IMG/VR virus record: IMGVR_UViG_3300017989_000169
Coordinates: 1-47,267 of that record
Length of the DNA: 47,267 bases
Source of the DNA: a virus
Reading direction: 5' to 3' (one strand)
Position numbers and translations under genes: made by a program. Below, in pieces: positions 17,613 through 25,113 of the stretch. Positions within the stretch are counted from its first letter, which is position 1. Every line of letters begins with the position of its first letter. Below the pieces are notes generated by a model. That model was given only the letters and a program-made list of their open reading frames with translations, made no database searches and was not told the DNA's origin.

Positions 17613-17635
17613 ACGGATTCTGTGACTGAATCCGT
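17613..17635 (+). promoter_or_regulatory. 8-bp stem-loop upstream of the lipoprotein gene
   Basis: ACGGATTC, a 7-base loop TGTGACT, and GAATCCGT form a perfect 8-bp stem. It ends just before the GAAGGAG ribosome site of the lipoprotein gene at 17650. There is no T-tract, so it is more likely a translation-control or mRNA-stability hairpin than a terminator. Confidence 0.45.
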
Positions 17636-17649
17636 GAAGGAGCAATCGT

Positions 17650-18243
17650 ATGCGAGTGTTTGTTGTAGCGATCATGGCCCTGCTGGTGGGAGTGCTGGCG
17701 GGCTGTGACAAGAACGACCGCGGCAAGCTGGAGCAGCTGGCGGCAGCGCTAGCGCCCACACTGATCGGCGAGGCCGAGGACTTCCTTAACAGCGGCCAGT
17801 GCCGCGACGCGCTCGGAACCGAGGGCCACGACCTGGCACTACTGGCAGCCAACTATCTCACGCCGCGGCTGCTCAACAAGGCATCGGAGCTGGCGGCCGG
17901 CGAAACGCCGATCAGCCTGGGCCACGACTGGATCAGCCGCGAGTACCCTACCGTCGGCGCGATGATCTACCGCGTCAACGACTACGGGATCGCAGAGGGT
18001 CTATGGCCGCGGCTGGAGGTCTGGCTGCGCGACAAGGGCTACCTGGGCGAAACGACGTTATATCAGGCTGTCACCGGGGAGTACATCAGCTTCCGCGTCG
18101 AGTTCAGCGACGATGACCTGGAGGAGCTGGCCGAGCTGGCACCGCGCGCGATCATCGAGGAGTACTATGCCGTCAAGTACGCGGCCAAGGCCGCTGAGCC
18201 GCCAGTGGATACCAGCGAGGGCATCGAAGTAGGGGGTGAGTAG
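17650..18243 (+). CDS. Lipoprotein in the lysis region
   Basis: The 197-residue protein begins MRVFVVAIMALLVGVLAGCDKN, with a short basic N-terminus, a hydrophobic core and the lipobox LAGC (Cys19), so the mature protein should be lipid-anchored. The rest is helical and acidic. Two blocks recall membrane-peripheral lysis or exclusion factors but match no family I can name. It lies between the XhlA-like gene and the permuted papain-like enzyme. A role as spanin-like outer component, or as a superinfection barrier, is possible; only the lipoprotein nature is supported by sequence. Confidence 0.7.
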   Translation: MRVFVVAIMALLVGVLAGCDKNDRGKLEQLAAALAPTLIGEAEDFLNSGQCRDALGTEGHDLALLAANYLTPRLLNKASELAAGETPISLGHDWISREYPTVGAMIYRVNDYGIAEGLWPRLEVWLRDKGYLGETTLYQAVTGEYISFRVEFSDDDLEELAELAPRAIIEEYYAVKYAAKAAEPPVDTSEGIEVGGE

Positions 18244-18245
18244 CC

Positions 18246-18860
18246 ATGGCGACCGCTGCTGACATCCGCGAGGGTGACGTGCTGGCCTTTGGCGGCAATC
18301 CGTGCAACATCGGCCACCTGATCATCATGCTGCTTCAGCAGGCGAACGGTGGTGACAATGACGGCGCGTGGCGGGCAGTACACGTCGGCATCGTCGTTAC
18401 GTGGATGGGACGGTTGTTCCTCGCGGAGTTTCTGCTGCTTCGCATCTTGCCCTGGCCGCGGGGCGGGATGCGGCTGACGCCGCTTGAGCGGCGGTTGGCC
18501 GAGTACCCGCATGGGATCGTGCATCTGCCACTGGACGGCGACGCGCGGGCCCGGCTGGACAGTGACCGCCTGACCGAGATCACCGTCAAATCACAGTCCT
18601 TCTACTACAACATCTGGGGCCTCGTATTCGCGGTTCTCCGCTGCTTCATCGGCTGGCGGCGCCCCGGCAGCTACTTTTGCTCCGAGTGGGTACGCGCCGC
18701 GCTCAGCTACGCCCTGGCCTGGAACGGCAGCCGGAAGCTGCTGGTCCGCCGCGGCGGCAGGCTGATGTTCATCGAGGCGCGCGTGGAGCCCCAGCGATAC
18801 AGCCCGTGGGATATCTGCCGGGCTCCAGTATTCGGTGATGCGGAGGTAGTCAGCGCGTAG
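18246..18860 (+). CDS. Permuted papain-like (YiiX/NlpC-P60-type) enzyme
   Basis: This 204-residue protein follows the order of circularly permuted NlpC/P60 enzymes. GDVLAFGG is near the N-terminus, the catalytic-type histidine is in RAVHVGIVV (His46), and the cysteine comes late in GSYFCSEWVRAAL. A hydrophobic segment (FLAEFLLLRILPWP) lies between them. Members of this fold hydrolyse peptides, amides or lipid esters. Here the position after the holin-like and lipoprotein genes suggests cell-envelope hydrolysis, but the substrate is not visible. Its TAG stop overlaps the GTG start of the next gene. Confidence 0.65.
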   Translation: MATAADIREGDVLAFGGNPCNIGHLIIMLLQQANGGDNDGAWRAVHVGIVVTWMGRLFLAEFLLLRILPWPRGGMRLTPLERRLAEYPHGIVHLPLDGDARARLDSDRLTEITVKSQSFYYNIWGLVFAVLRCFIGWRRPGSYFCSEWVRAALSYALAWNGSRKLLVRRGGRLMFIEARVEPQRYSPWDICRAPVFGDAEVVSA

Positions 18861-20110
18861 TGGATCACAGAGCGATAGTCGAGCGGCTTTGCCGCGAGCG
18901 GCGCGATCTCGTTAGCCAGGGCTACGACAATGCGCTCGGCTATCTCTCTGGGCTGCTGCCCGAGCTGGAGATTCACGGCTATCCCAGCGGCACCGAGGTC
19001 TGGAACTGGATCATCCCCGATCGCTGGGAAGTGGACGCGGCCTGGGTGGCGGCGCCGGACGGCCGCCGGATCATCGACATTGACCAGCACGGCCTGCACG
19101 TCGCGTCGTACTCTCAGCCGATCCGCCGGCGTGTGAGCCACGGCGAGCTGATGGCGCATCTGATCACGCGGCCCGATGCAGCGGATGCTGTCCCCTTCGG
19201 CTACAGGTACTACCGCGACGACTGGGCCTTCTGCCTTCAGCACAACCGCCTGCCGGAGCTGTGCCACGAGTACTACGACGTGCTGATCGACTCGCGCTTC
19301 GAGCCCGGCCGGCTCAAGGTCGGCGAGGTCTACCTGCCCGGCGCGGAGCGCGACGAGATAGTGCTGATCGGCCATCTGTGCCACCCGTTCCAGGCAAATG
19401 ACAATGCCAGCGGGATCGCCGTCCTGATGGGGCTGGCCGACAAGCTGCGGAACGCGGTGCACCAGTACAGCTACCGGATCATCCTCTGCCCCGAGACCAT
19501 CGGCAGCATTGCCTACCTGGCCCACAATGAGCACCTGCTGCATCGGATGCGGTACGGCATCGCGCTGGACATGCTGGGCAATTCGAACCGGCTGATCGCG
19601 CAGCTGACGCCGGGTGGCAATACGCAGCTGGACAGGGCCGCGGAACTGGTGATCGGCGAGTGCGCGCCGTATCGGATGGTCATCGGCAACGACGAGCGGG
19701 TGCTTAATAGCGTCGGCGTGCGAGTACCGACGATCAGCATTTCGCGGGCTGCGCGCTGGGGAGAGACGAGCGAGCTGCCCTTCAGGGGCTACCACAGCAG
19801 CATGGACACGCCGGATGCGCTGGACTACGACCTGCTCGCCGAAGCGCAGGACGCCGTGGAGTGGATTCTGACGCTGCTCGACGTCAACTTCAGTCCGCAG
19901 TCGCGCTGCCGCGGGCCGATCATGCTGAGCAGGCACGACCTGTGGATCGACCCAGGCGACGACCACGAGCGCGGGATACAGATGCAGATGGTGCTGGACC
20001 TGCTCGACGGCAAGCACACGGTAATCGACATCGCCCATCAGGTGGGCATCGACCCGGCGGAGCTGCTGGCGTGGCTCTACCGCATGCGAGAGAAGGAGTT
20101 GATCGGCTAG
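18860..20110 (+). CDS. DUF4910/M28-like zinc aminopeptidase-type protein
   Basis: The 416-residue protein has the metal-ligand pattern of M28-like DUF4910 proteins: IGHLCHPFQANDNASG (His and Asp), ILCPETIGS (Glu), LDMLGN, and a late YHSSMDTPDAL motif. A wHTH-like tail follows (LLDGKHTVIDIAHQVGID). Relatives are often encoded in surface-polysaccharide loci of bacteria. Its start GTG overlaps the previous stop. It opens a run of genes for sugar or surface chemistry (methyltransferase, DUF115-like, capsule-synthase-like), which is why I regard it as part of that cargo rather than lysis. Substrate unknown. Confidence 0.72.
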   Translation: MDHRAIVERLCRERRDLVSQGYDNALGYLSGLLPELEIHGYPSGTEVWNWIIPDRWEVDAAWVAAPDGRRIIDIDQHGLHVASYSQPIRRRVSHGELMAHLITRPDAADAVPFGYRYYRDDWAFCLQHNRLPELCHEYYDVLIDSRFEPGRLKVGEVYLPGAERDEIVLIGHLCHPFQANDNASGIAVLMGLADKLRNAVHQYSYRIILCPETIGSIAYLAHNEHLLHRMRYGIALDMLGNSNRLIAQLTPGGNTQLDRAAELVIGECAPYRMVIGNDERVLNSVGVRVPTISISRAARWGETSELPFRGYHSSMDTPDALDYDLLAEAQDAVEWILTLLDVNFSPQSRCRGPIMLSRHDLWIDPGDDHERGIQMQMVLDLLDGKHTVIDIAHQVGIDPAELLAWLYRMREKELIG

Positions 20111-20119
20111 GAGGCGCGG

Positions 20120-20473
20120 ATGAAGAAGCTGAAAGATGTACATGACGTCGTTTTTATGGAGCAGCGCGACGATGCAGGCAACCTGGTTGAATTGCGGATC
20201 AGGGCGGTCAACAGCCGCGAGGGCAGCATTGATCTAGCGCTGCTATCCGTGCGTCCAGTCCTTGGAGGCGACGGCCAACCCGCTCTGCAGTTGGACCAGC
20301 TGAAACTGCATGATACGGATGTACTTGATCTGCGCGCCGCGCTGAATCGGCCAGTTCTGCTGAACGTCCGCCGTGATGAAATCGACGCGGAGTGGCGTCA
20401 GCACGAGGAGCTGCTGGCGAAGATGAGGGAAGCGGAGCGGCAATCAGGGGAGGCGGATACCAGTGGCCGCTGA
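20120..20473 (+). CDS. Small conserved-looking protein of unknown function
   Basis: The 117-residue protein has a good AGGAGG site. Its first half looks beta-rich (VVFMEQRDDAGNLVELRIRA) and its C-terminus is a charged helix (WRQHEELLAKMREAERQSG). Codon use is like its neighbours. The next gene starts inside it by 11 bases. I do not recognise the family; it may be an accessory of the surrounding surface-chemistry genes. Confidence 0.55.
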   Translation: MKKLKDVHDVVFMEQRDDAGNLVELRIRAVNSREGSIDLALLSVRPVLGGDGQPALQLDQLKLHDTDVLDLRAALNRPVLLNVRRDEIDAEWRQHEELLAKMREAERQSGEADTSGR

Positions 20474-21257
20474 CTACCAGAGCCTCTATAACGAGCAGTA
20501 CTTCGCGGCCTACGTTGATGATCCGGCGCGCGACGAGATGCAGCGGCAGGAGTTCCACCAGCGGCTTGAGAAGTGGCTTAACGCGTACTGGCAGCCTGCG
20601 GTGGATCGGGCGTTGAAGGCCGAGAATGGCAGTGCGGTGATTGGGCATGTGCTCGATATCGGTTGCGGCCTGGGCCGATTCCTGGATTGGTACTTCGTGG
20701 ACGTCAGCCGCTACATCAATGTGGATGATGTAGGTATCGGCGCGATTACTGACTTCGTAGGTTGGCACAAGTACGGCATCGAGATCAGCGAGCATGCGCG
20801 GGCCATCGCCAACAAGAAGGGCATCCGGTTTCACTGGCTGGAGGGCAAGCCCGAGCAATTCGACCTGATCATCCTGCGCGGCAGCCTGCAACACCTCGAC
20901 CGCCCGCTGGATACGCTGCACAACTGCTACGAGTGGCTGAAGCCCGGCGGGCTGATTGCGCTGCTGGCTACCCCGAACGCGGGCAGCGTGGTCTACCGGC
21001 TCTGGGGTAGCATGCCGATGCTGGACCCGGCGCGGAACTTCGTGGTCTTGAGCGACGCGCAGCTGACGAACTGCCTGAAGCACATCGGCTTTGACGTGCT
21101 GGAGGTCCACTATCCGTACAGGGGGACGCCGTATGCGAGGCCGCTGCGCGACGCCTGGCGGTTTGCGCTGCGGCTGCTGGGTATCCGGCGGCTGCCGTTC
21201 GCGTGGCCGCGCAACATGATGGAAGTATACGCCCGCAAGCCGGGCGGGGAGCAGTGA
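20463..21257 (+). CDS. Class I SAM-dependent methyltransferase
   Basis: This 264-residue protein contains the SAM-binding motif I HVLDIGCGLGRFLDWYF (residues 60-77), a motif II-like YGIEISEHARAIA, and FDLIILRGSLQHLDRPLDTL followed by LKPGGLIALLATPNAG. This is the layout of small-molecule or glycan methyltransferases of the Methyltransf_11/23 type. GTG 20463 has a GGGGAGG site. The basic C-terminus (RFALRLLGIRRLPFAWPR) may contact a membrane or lipid-linked substrate. Located among glycan-type enzymes, it probably methylates a sugar or similar product rather than DNA; that is inference. Confidence 0.8.
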   Translation: MAADYQSLYNEQYFAAYVDDPARDEMQRQEFHQRLEKWLNAYWQPAVDRALKAENGSAVIGHVLDIGCGLGRFLDWYFVDVSRYINVDDVGIGAITDFVGWHKYGIEISEHARAIANKKGIRFHWLEGKPEQFDLIILRGSLQHLDRPLDTLHNCYEWLKPGGLIALLATPNAGSVVYRLWGSMPMLDPARNFVVLSDAQLTNCLKHIGFDVLEVHYPYRGTPYARPLRDAWRFALRLLGIRRLPFAWPRNMMEVYARKPGGEQ

Positions 21258-21355
21258 TGCACGAACGTGTCTATTGGTTCATATCTGGTGCCATCCTTGG
21301 CGCATTTCTCAGCGGGGTCTATGTGACATGGAGATTGACAGGGGGGCTCTGGTGA
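21257..21355 (+). CDS. 32-residue single-span membrane peptide
   Basis: ATG 21257 overlaps the methyltransferase stop (TGATG) and encodes 32 residues with one hydrophobic span, VYWFISGAILGAFLSGVYV. It ends at a TGA that overlaps the start of the next small membrane gene. Coupled starts and stops on both sides and a clean transmembrane helix suggest it is real despite its size. A holin-like or antiholin-like role is possible. Confidence 0.5.
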   Translation: MHERVYWFISGAILGAFLSGVYVTWRLTGGLW

Positions 21356-21486
21356 TGGATGGGCGCATGTTCGAAGGCGTATTCGTAATGGCGGCGGCCG
21401 CGTTGATCGCGATTCCACTTGCCATCTGGAAACTAATCGACATCATCATCTGGCTTTGCCAGCATGTGAGTTTTGGCTTTCAATAA
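21355..21486 (+). CDS. 43-residue membrane peptide
   Basis: ATG 21355 follows a GGGGGG purine run and overlaps the stop of the preceding 32-residue gene. The product has one long hydrophobic stretch (VFVMAAAALIAIPLAIWKLI continuing to DIIIW). Together with the upstream peptide it forms a pair of tiny membrane proteins in the late operon, in a position where holin/antiholin pairs occur. No further homology can be claimed. Confidence 0.5.
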   Translation: MDGRMFEGVFVMAAAALIAIPLAIWKLIDIIIWLCQHVSFGFQ

Positions 21487-21509
21487 TCATCTAAGTATGG
21501 AGGTTTCTT

Positions 21510-21776
21510 ATGACCGGTAATATGGTCGGCGAAACACCTTGTTGCACCATCGGTGGACCGGACCTTAGCGGGCCCGGTACCGGTGTCATGGTCTCTGGCT
21601 CGGTGATCCGTACCCGATATGTGGGCGAAGGAGAGCCGTCGCCTGGGACCGTACAGACGGTGCAGTACAGCATTGCGCTACTGCAAACGACCAGCATCAT
21701 TCAGCTCAACCTCCCAGAGCGTGACTGGAATGCTGGTGACATCGTCAATCTGACGATTGAGAAGCACCAGGAGTAG
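21510..21776 (+). CDS. Small beta-rich protein of unknown function
   Basis: The 88-residue protein has an excellent ribosome site (GGAGG seven bases before ATG). It contains a CC pair (GETPCCTIGG), glycine-rich turns and beta strands (TVQTVQYSIALLQTTSIIQL). No transmembrane or enzymatic motif is present. It could be a small virion or glycan-binding protein. It is followed by a strong hairpin. Confidence 0.55.
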   Translation: MTGNMVGETPCCTIGGPDLSGPGTGVMVSGSVIRTRYVGEGEPSPGTVQTVQYSIALLQTTSIIQLNLPERDWNAGDIVNLTIEKHQE

Positions 21777-21785
21777 ATCGTAGGA

Positions 21786-21809
21786 CGGGGTCGGCGGTGG
21801 CCGGCCCCG
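21786..21809 (+). terminator. 10-bp GC hairpin before the DUF115-like gene
   Basis: CGGGGTCGGC, loop GGTG, GCCGGCCCCG pairs over 10 positions with one G-U. It sits in the 43-bp gap after the small beta-rich gene and ten bases before ATG 21820, which otherwise lacks a recognisable ribosome site. There is no T-tract. It may attenuate transcription or control translation of the glycan genes. Confidence 0.45.
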
Positions 21810-21819
21810 ATACCGTCAT

Positions 21820-22509
21820 ATGAGCCGTGACATCTTCGAGCATCTGGGGGAGCTGGGCGTCACCAACCCCAGCTTCATCGTGGCCAGCGGGCCCTGCGGC
21901 CGGCCGCACTACGATCAGATCCCGGCTGGCTACTTCATCGCGGCGATCAACAGCGCCATCCTGCTGCCGCTGAAGTTCAGCCTGTGGATATGTACCACGC
22001 CCGCCGCGCACGTGCTGGACCTGCCCTGGTGGCCGGTCGGACTGGACAGCGGGGTACCGAGTCTGATGCGCCGCAACCCGGCCAGCGTGCCGCCCTACGG
22101 CGAAGTCCCGATGCGCAATGAGCGGGCCACGTACACGATGCGCGGCCACTCGATCAAGCGCCACGCCCTGCCGGATGGCGCAGATACGCTCGATGAAGGA
22201 GCCAGCAGCGGGGGTGTAGGAATTGCGCTGCTGCACCACGCGCTGCTGGAGCAGTTCCCGGACGGCCCGCGCGAGATCATCACCTGCGGCTTCGAGCTGA
22301 TGGGCCGCGCGCACTTCGACGGGTCGGTCACGTGGCATGGCGAGGGCGACGGCTGGGCTACTCGCCGCGAGCACGCCAATAAGCTGATCCGCCGCGCCGC
22401 CGAGCTGGGTACGCGGGTGCGGTCGCTGTCGCCGGTACATCCCGAGCTCGAGCTGGAGCGCGTACCGGAAGCCGAGATCGCCGGCTGGCAGGAGGCCGCG
22501 TGCAGCTGA
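21820..22509 (+). CDS. DUF115/MptE-like (flagellar-glycosyl-type) protein
   Basis: The 229-residue protein has the DUF115 (MAF/6-hydroxymethylpterin pyrophosphokinase MptE-like) layout. FIVASGPCGRPHYDQI corresponds to the G-x-GPS nucleotide-binding loop and is followed by YFIAAINSAILLP. Later it has SSGGVGIALLHHALL, EIITCGFELMGRAHFDG and a terminal REHANKLIRRAAEL helix. The same blocks occur in the C-terminal half of the next protein (GTGPSL, SSSAGVAFRAI, AANKLIRAL). In bacteria, DUF115 proteins are linked to transfer of nonulosonic acids or to glycan synthesis. No ribosome site precedes the ATG, so the start is uncertain. Confidence 0.62.
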   Translation: MSRDIFEHLGELGVTNPSFIVASGPCGRPHYDQIPAGYFIAAINSAILLPLKFSLWICTTPAAHVLDLPWWPVGLDSGVPSLMRRNPASVPPYGEVPMRNERATYTMRGHSIKRHALPDGADTLDEGASSGGVGIALLHHALLEQFPDGPREIITCGFELMGRAHFDGSVTWHGEGDGWATRREHANKLIRRAAELGTRVRSLSPVHPELELERVPEAEIAGWQEAACS

Positions 22510-24092
22510 TCAGTACATGCACCGATCGCGACAGCCCGCTGATCGACCGGCGGCTGGCCGTATCGCGGTTCCTGGGTAAGCAGATCAGCCGCGGCCGCTG
22601 GCCCGAGCTGTTCCCATTCTTCGCCGAGGTCCACGAGCTTGACGAGCGCGGCAAGAATGACGATCAGCTGCTGGCCGAGTGCCAGGACGCGGGAATCGAT
22701 ACGTTCATGGCGCATGAGTACATGGCCCACAGCGATGCGCGCCGGCGCCGGTTCCGGCAGGCCGGCCTCAGGTACTGGCACATCGGGCTCGGCGTGGCTG
22801 CGCACTACCGGACCGCGCGGATCGACTGGGCGATGTACGAATCGGACACCTGGCTCAGGCACGCCACCAGCCCGGACAGGCTGCCGGCAGCCAGCGCGAT
22901 CCCGGCGGACAGCCCGATCAAGCGGGTACTCGTGATCGGGCAGGTCCACGGGGATCAGGCCCAGCAGTATGGTGGGCTGGGCTTTAACAGCTGCCTGCTG
23001 ATGAGCGAAGTCCGCGATCTGTTGCCGGACGCCGAGATCAGGTACCGCCCGCACCCGGAGTCCCTGCGGGCCGTCCCCGAGCACAAGATCACCGTCGACA
23101 CGACGTGGTACCCCGACCCGTACCTTGCCTGGCCCGACGAGGATGTACTGATCTCGCAGAACCGCACGCTCGCTGACGATATCGAGTGGGCGGACGCCTG
23201 CGCGACGATCAACAGCACTGCCGCGTATGAGTCGCTGCTGGCCGGCGTGCCGGTCTACCACGCCGGGATACCGCTACTGCACGAGCATCCGGGCGGCTGC
23301 TTCAGGCTCGGCCAGCTGGCGGACGGCAAGCGGTACGTGAGCCGCGACTACCAAGACCGGCTGCGCGGCCGTCTCAACGAAATGCAGGGGCAGGTTTACG
23401 GCCTAGGCCCGGAGCTGTTCCTGAAGCATGAGCTGTACATGCTGGGCGACTGGACCGGCGAGGCCGTAGCCCCGCGGCCCAAAGTCCGCGGGCGGTGCCT
23501 GGGCGACCTGGACAGCTTCCGGCAGGCGTTCGATCCCGGCAGCCACGTGCTGATCTGCGGTACCGGCCCGTCGCTACACCGCGCCAGGGACATCAACCTG
23601 AAGGGCTACACCGTGATCGCCGTCAACAGCGCCTGCAATCTGGTCGATCCGGACCTGCTGATGCTGATGAACGTCAACTGCTGGCGGTACCCGCTGATCT
23701 GGGAGCACCTGCGCGGGCGCATGCACCTGCTGAGCGACCTGCTGGCGGCGAACGCCGGGCGCTATCCCTACGACTACCACACCTTCAAGCACCTGCCGCC
23801 GGTCGATGATCCGGTATTCGAGCCGTGGCTGCTCAGCAGCAGCGCGGGGGTCGCGTTCCGCGCGATTCAGCTGGCCGCGAGCTACCCGCAGGTCAAAGCG
23901 ATCCACATGGTTGGCCTGGATAGCTACAACTGGCAGGTGCACTGGCAGCACGTGGACAAGGCGCCGGACGGCCCACCGTTCAAGCCGTATGGCGCCAAAG
24001 TGCGGGCGGCGAACAAGCTGATCCGAGCCCTGAGGACTCGGATCGACTTCGCACACTTCGGGCCTACGAGCCTGAAGGTCAAGGTGAAGTGA
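22500..24092 (+). CDS. Fusion of capsule-synthase-like and DUF115-like domains
   Basis: The 530-residue protein joins two modules. Residues 1-310 resemble KpsC/KpsS-type capsule synthases (KRVLVIGQVHGDQAQQYGG, RYRPHPES, INSTAAYESLLAGVPVYHAG) and are paralogous to the whole protein at 3626-4750. Residues 345-530 are DUF115/MptE-like (HVLICGTGPSLHRARDI, VIAVNSACNLVDPDLLMLMN, SSSAGVAFRAIQLA, MVGLDSYNWQVHW) and parallel the preceding gene. GTG 22500 has an AGGAGG site within the previous gene. The fusion suggests the two activities act on one substrate, perhaps building or transferring an acidic sugar. That substrate is not evident. Confidence 0.65.
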   Translation: MQLISTCTDRDSPLIDRRLAVSRFLGKQISRGRWPELFPFFAEVHELDERGKNDDQLLAECQDAGIDTFMAHEYMAHSDARRRRFRQAGLRYWHIGLGVAAHYRTARIDWAMYESDTWLRHATSPDRLPAASAIPADSPIKRVLVIGQVHGDQAQQYGGLGFNSCLLMSEVRDLLPDAEIRYRPHPESLRAVPEHKITVDTTWYPDPYLAWPDEDVLISQNRTLADDIEWADACATINSTAAYESLLAGVPVYHAGIPLLHEHPGGCFRLGQLADGKRYVSRDYQDRLRGRLNEMQGQVYGLGPELFLKHELYMLGDWTGEAVAPRPKVRGRCLGDLDSFRQAFDPGSHVLICGTGPSLHRARDINLKGYTVIAVNSACNLVDPDLLMLMNVNCWRYPLIWEHLRGRMHLLSDLLAANAGRYPYDYHTFKHLPPVDDPVFEPWLLSSSAGVAFRAIQLAASYPQVKAIHMVGLDSYNWQVHWQHVDKAPDGPPFKPYGAKVRAANKLIRALRTRIDFAHFGPTSLKVKVK

Positions 24093-24103
24093 AGGAGGAG
24101 ACC

Positions 24104-24949
24104 ATGCCGTTTGATCCGATTGCGACACTCAGGGGAATCGACCCCGAGCTGCGGCCGATGCTGCGCGTTGGTGTGCGGCCCGGCTGGCATGTGCGGCTGT
24201 ACCGCCGCTGTCTGGCAGCCGCCGGGTATGAGTCGGCGCTGATTCCGGAAGGCGACGAGCCGGAGTTCAGCACCTTCAGCCTGGCGCTCGATGAGATCAC
24301 GCGCAACTACCAGGAGGACTGCGGGCTGGTGGTAGACGGCATCGCGGGCCCGGTGACACTGGCGACTCTGGCGGGCGAGGTACCGCCGAAGCCGCGCGTG
24401 GTACCGGACAAGCCTGACGGCCTGGGCTACCAGCTGCGGCAGTCGATCGTGCACGTGGCGCGGTACGCCTGCGATGTGCTGCGGATCAGAGAGGTCGGCG
24501 GGCCTAATAGCGGGCCGATGGTGGAGGCGCTGCTGGATCATGCTGGTGCGCCTGATCATTCGCAGTGGCCCTGGTGCGCGGCAGCCCAGCATGCGTTCAT
24601 TGACTACGGCTATCTGCTGCTGGGGTTGTTCATGCCGGATGTCCCGGTGGCGCCCGGCGTGCCGGAGCTGAGCTGCTCGATGATCCACCGCTGGGCCGAG
24701 CAGAACAAGCGGCTGCGGCCCACGGCTGAGGCGCGGCCGGGCGATGTGTACCTGTTCGCCGGCGGCGGCAGCGGCTGGTACCACGTGGGCCTGGTTGAGC
24801 AGGTGGGCGAGGACGGCGAGCTGACTACCATCGAGGGCAACACCAGCGCCGACCCGCGGAACATCAGCGAGGACGCTGACGGCGACGGCGTGTACCGCAG
24901 GCTGCGGCCGGTGAGCCGGTATCCGGGCGCGGTAGTGAGCGTGACGTAG
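24104..24949 (+). CDS. Endolysin with CHAP-type amidase domain
   Basis: The 281-residue protein has an N-terminal peptidoglycan-binding-like segment (residues 45-95, with CGLVVDGIAGPVTLATLAG) and a C-terminal CHAP-type catalytic domain: Cys in SQWPWCAAAQHAFIDYG, His in GSGWYHVGLVEQV, then IEGNTSADP. CHAP enzymes cleave peptidoglycan amide or peptide bonds at lysis. I chose ATG 24104, which has AAGGAGGAG four bases upstream, over GTG 24089. It closes the late region; the next genes are separately controlled. Confidence 0.85.
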   Translation: MPFDPIATLRGIDPELRPMLRVGVRPGWHVRLYRRCLAAAGYESALIPEGDEPEFSTFSLALDEITRNYQEDCGLVVDGIAGPVTLATLAGEVPPKPRVVPDKPDGLGYQLRQSIVHVARYACDVLRIREVGGPNSGPMVEALLDHAGAPDHSQWPWCAAAQHAFIDYGYLLLGLFMPDVPVAPGVPELSCSMIHRWAEQNKRLRPTAEARPGDVYLFAGGGSGWYHVGLVEQVGEDGELTTIEGNTSADPRNISEDADGDGVYRRLRPVSRYPGAVVSVT

Positions 24950-24964
24950 TGCATTAGCATTGAC

Positions 24965-25008
24965 CAGTACTGGGCTGCTGAGCAGTACTGCTCGGGCTGG
25001 CTATACTG
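24965..25008 (+). promoter_or_regulatory. Three operator-like sites at 18-bp spacing over a -10 box
   Basis: The palindrome CAGTACTG occurs at 24965-24972 (within CCAGTACTGG) and 24983-24990 (within AGCAGTACTGCT). A related copy, CTATACTG, lies at 25001-25008. Centres are exactly 18 bp apart. The third overlaps a -10-like TATACT at 25002-25007; a weak -35-like TGAGCA lies at 24979-24984 with a 17-bp spacer, overlapped by site two. This looks like a regulated promoter for the ParB-Mom pair. The regulator is unknown. Confidence 0.55.
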
Positions 25009-25022
25009 GTCCTGTGAGTGAA

Positions 25023-25084
25023 ACCCCCGCAGAGCGGGGGTGTGGCTCGTTCCGGAAGCACCGTCAAGCACCAAGGGAACGAGC
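25023..25084 (+). promoter_or_regulatory. Two-hairpin leader upstream of the ParB-like gene
   Basis: Hairpin one, 25023-25041, is an 8-bp perfect stem (ACCCCCGC, AGA, GCGGGGGT). Hairpin two pairs GCTCGTTCC (25045-25053) with GGAACGAGC (25076-25084), a 9-bp perfect stem with a 22-base loop. Both precede the ribosome site GAGGTGA at 25100-25106. Hairpin one could also act as a terminator for the late operon or, with TTT on the opposite strand, for antisense transcripts. An upstream GTG (25018) would translate the hairpins and is less likely. Confidence 0.5.
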
Positions 25085-25113
25085 GGTTACATCGTAGACG
25101 AGGTGACCGTATC

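Noticed and set aside
17592-17708. 38-codon frame starting at the XhlA-like stop and overlapping the lipoprotein start, like an Rz/Rz1 nest
   Set aside because: The product has no transmembrane helix or lipobox and its second half shadows the lipoprotein gene.
18707-20143. 478-codon minus-strand frame opposite the DUF4910 gene
   Set aside because: Antisense of a protein with clear metal-ligand motifs; composition is shadow-like.
24960-24965. TTGACC as the -35 box of the ParB-Mom promoter
   Set aside because: It lies 36 bp from the TATACT box, too far for one promoter, and overlaps the first operator-like dyad.
25018-25113. Upstream GTG extension of the ParB-like protein
   Set aside because: It would translate two perfect hairpins; GTG 25114 has a good GAGGTGA ribosome site and the ParB motif begins after it.
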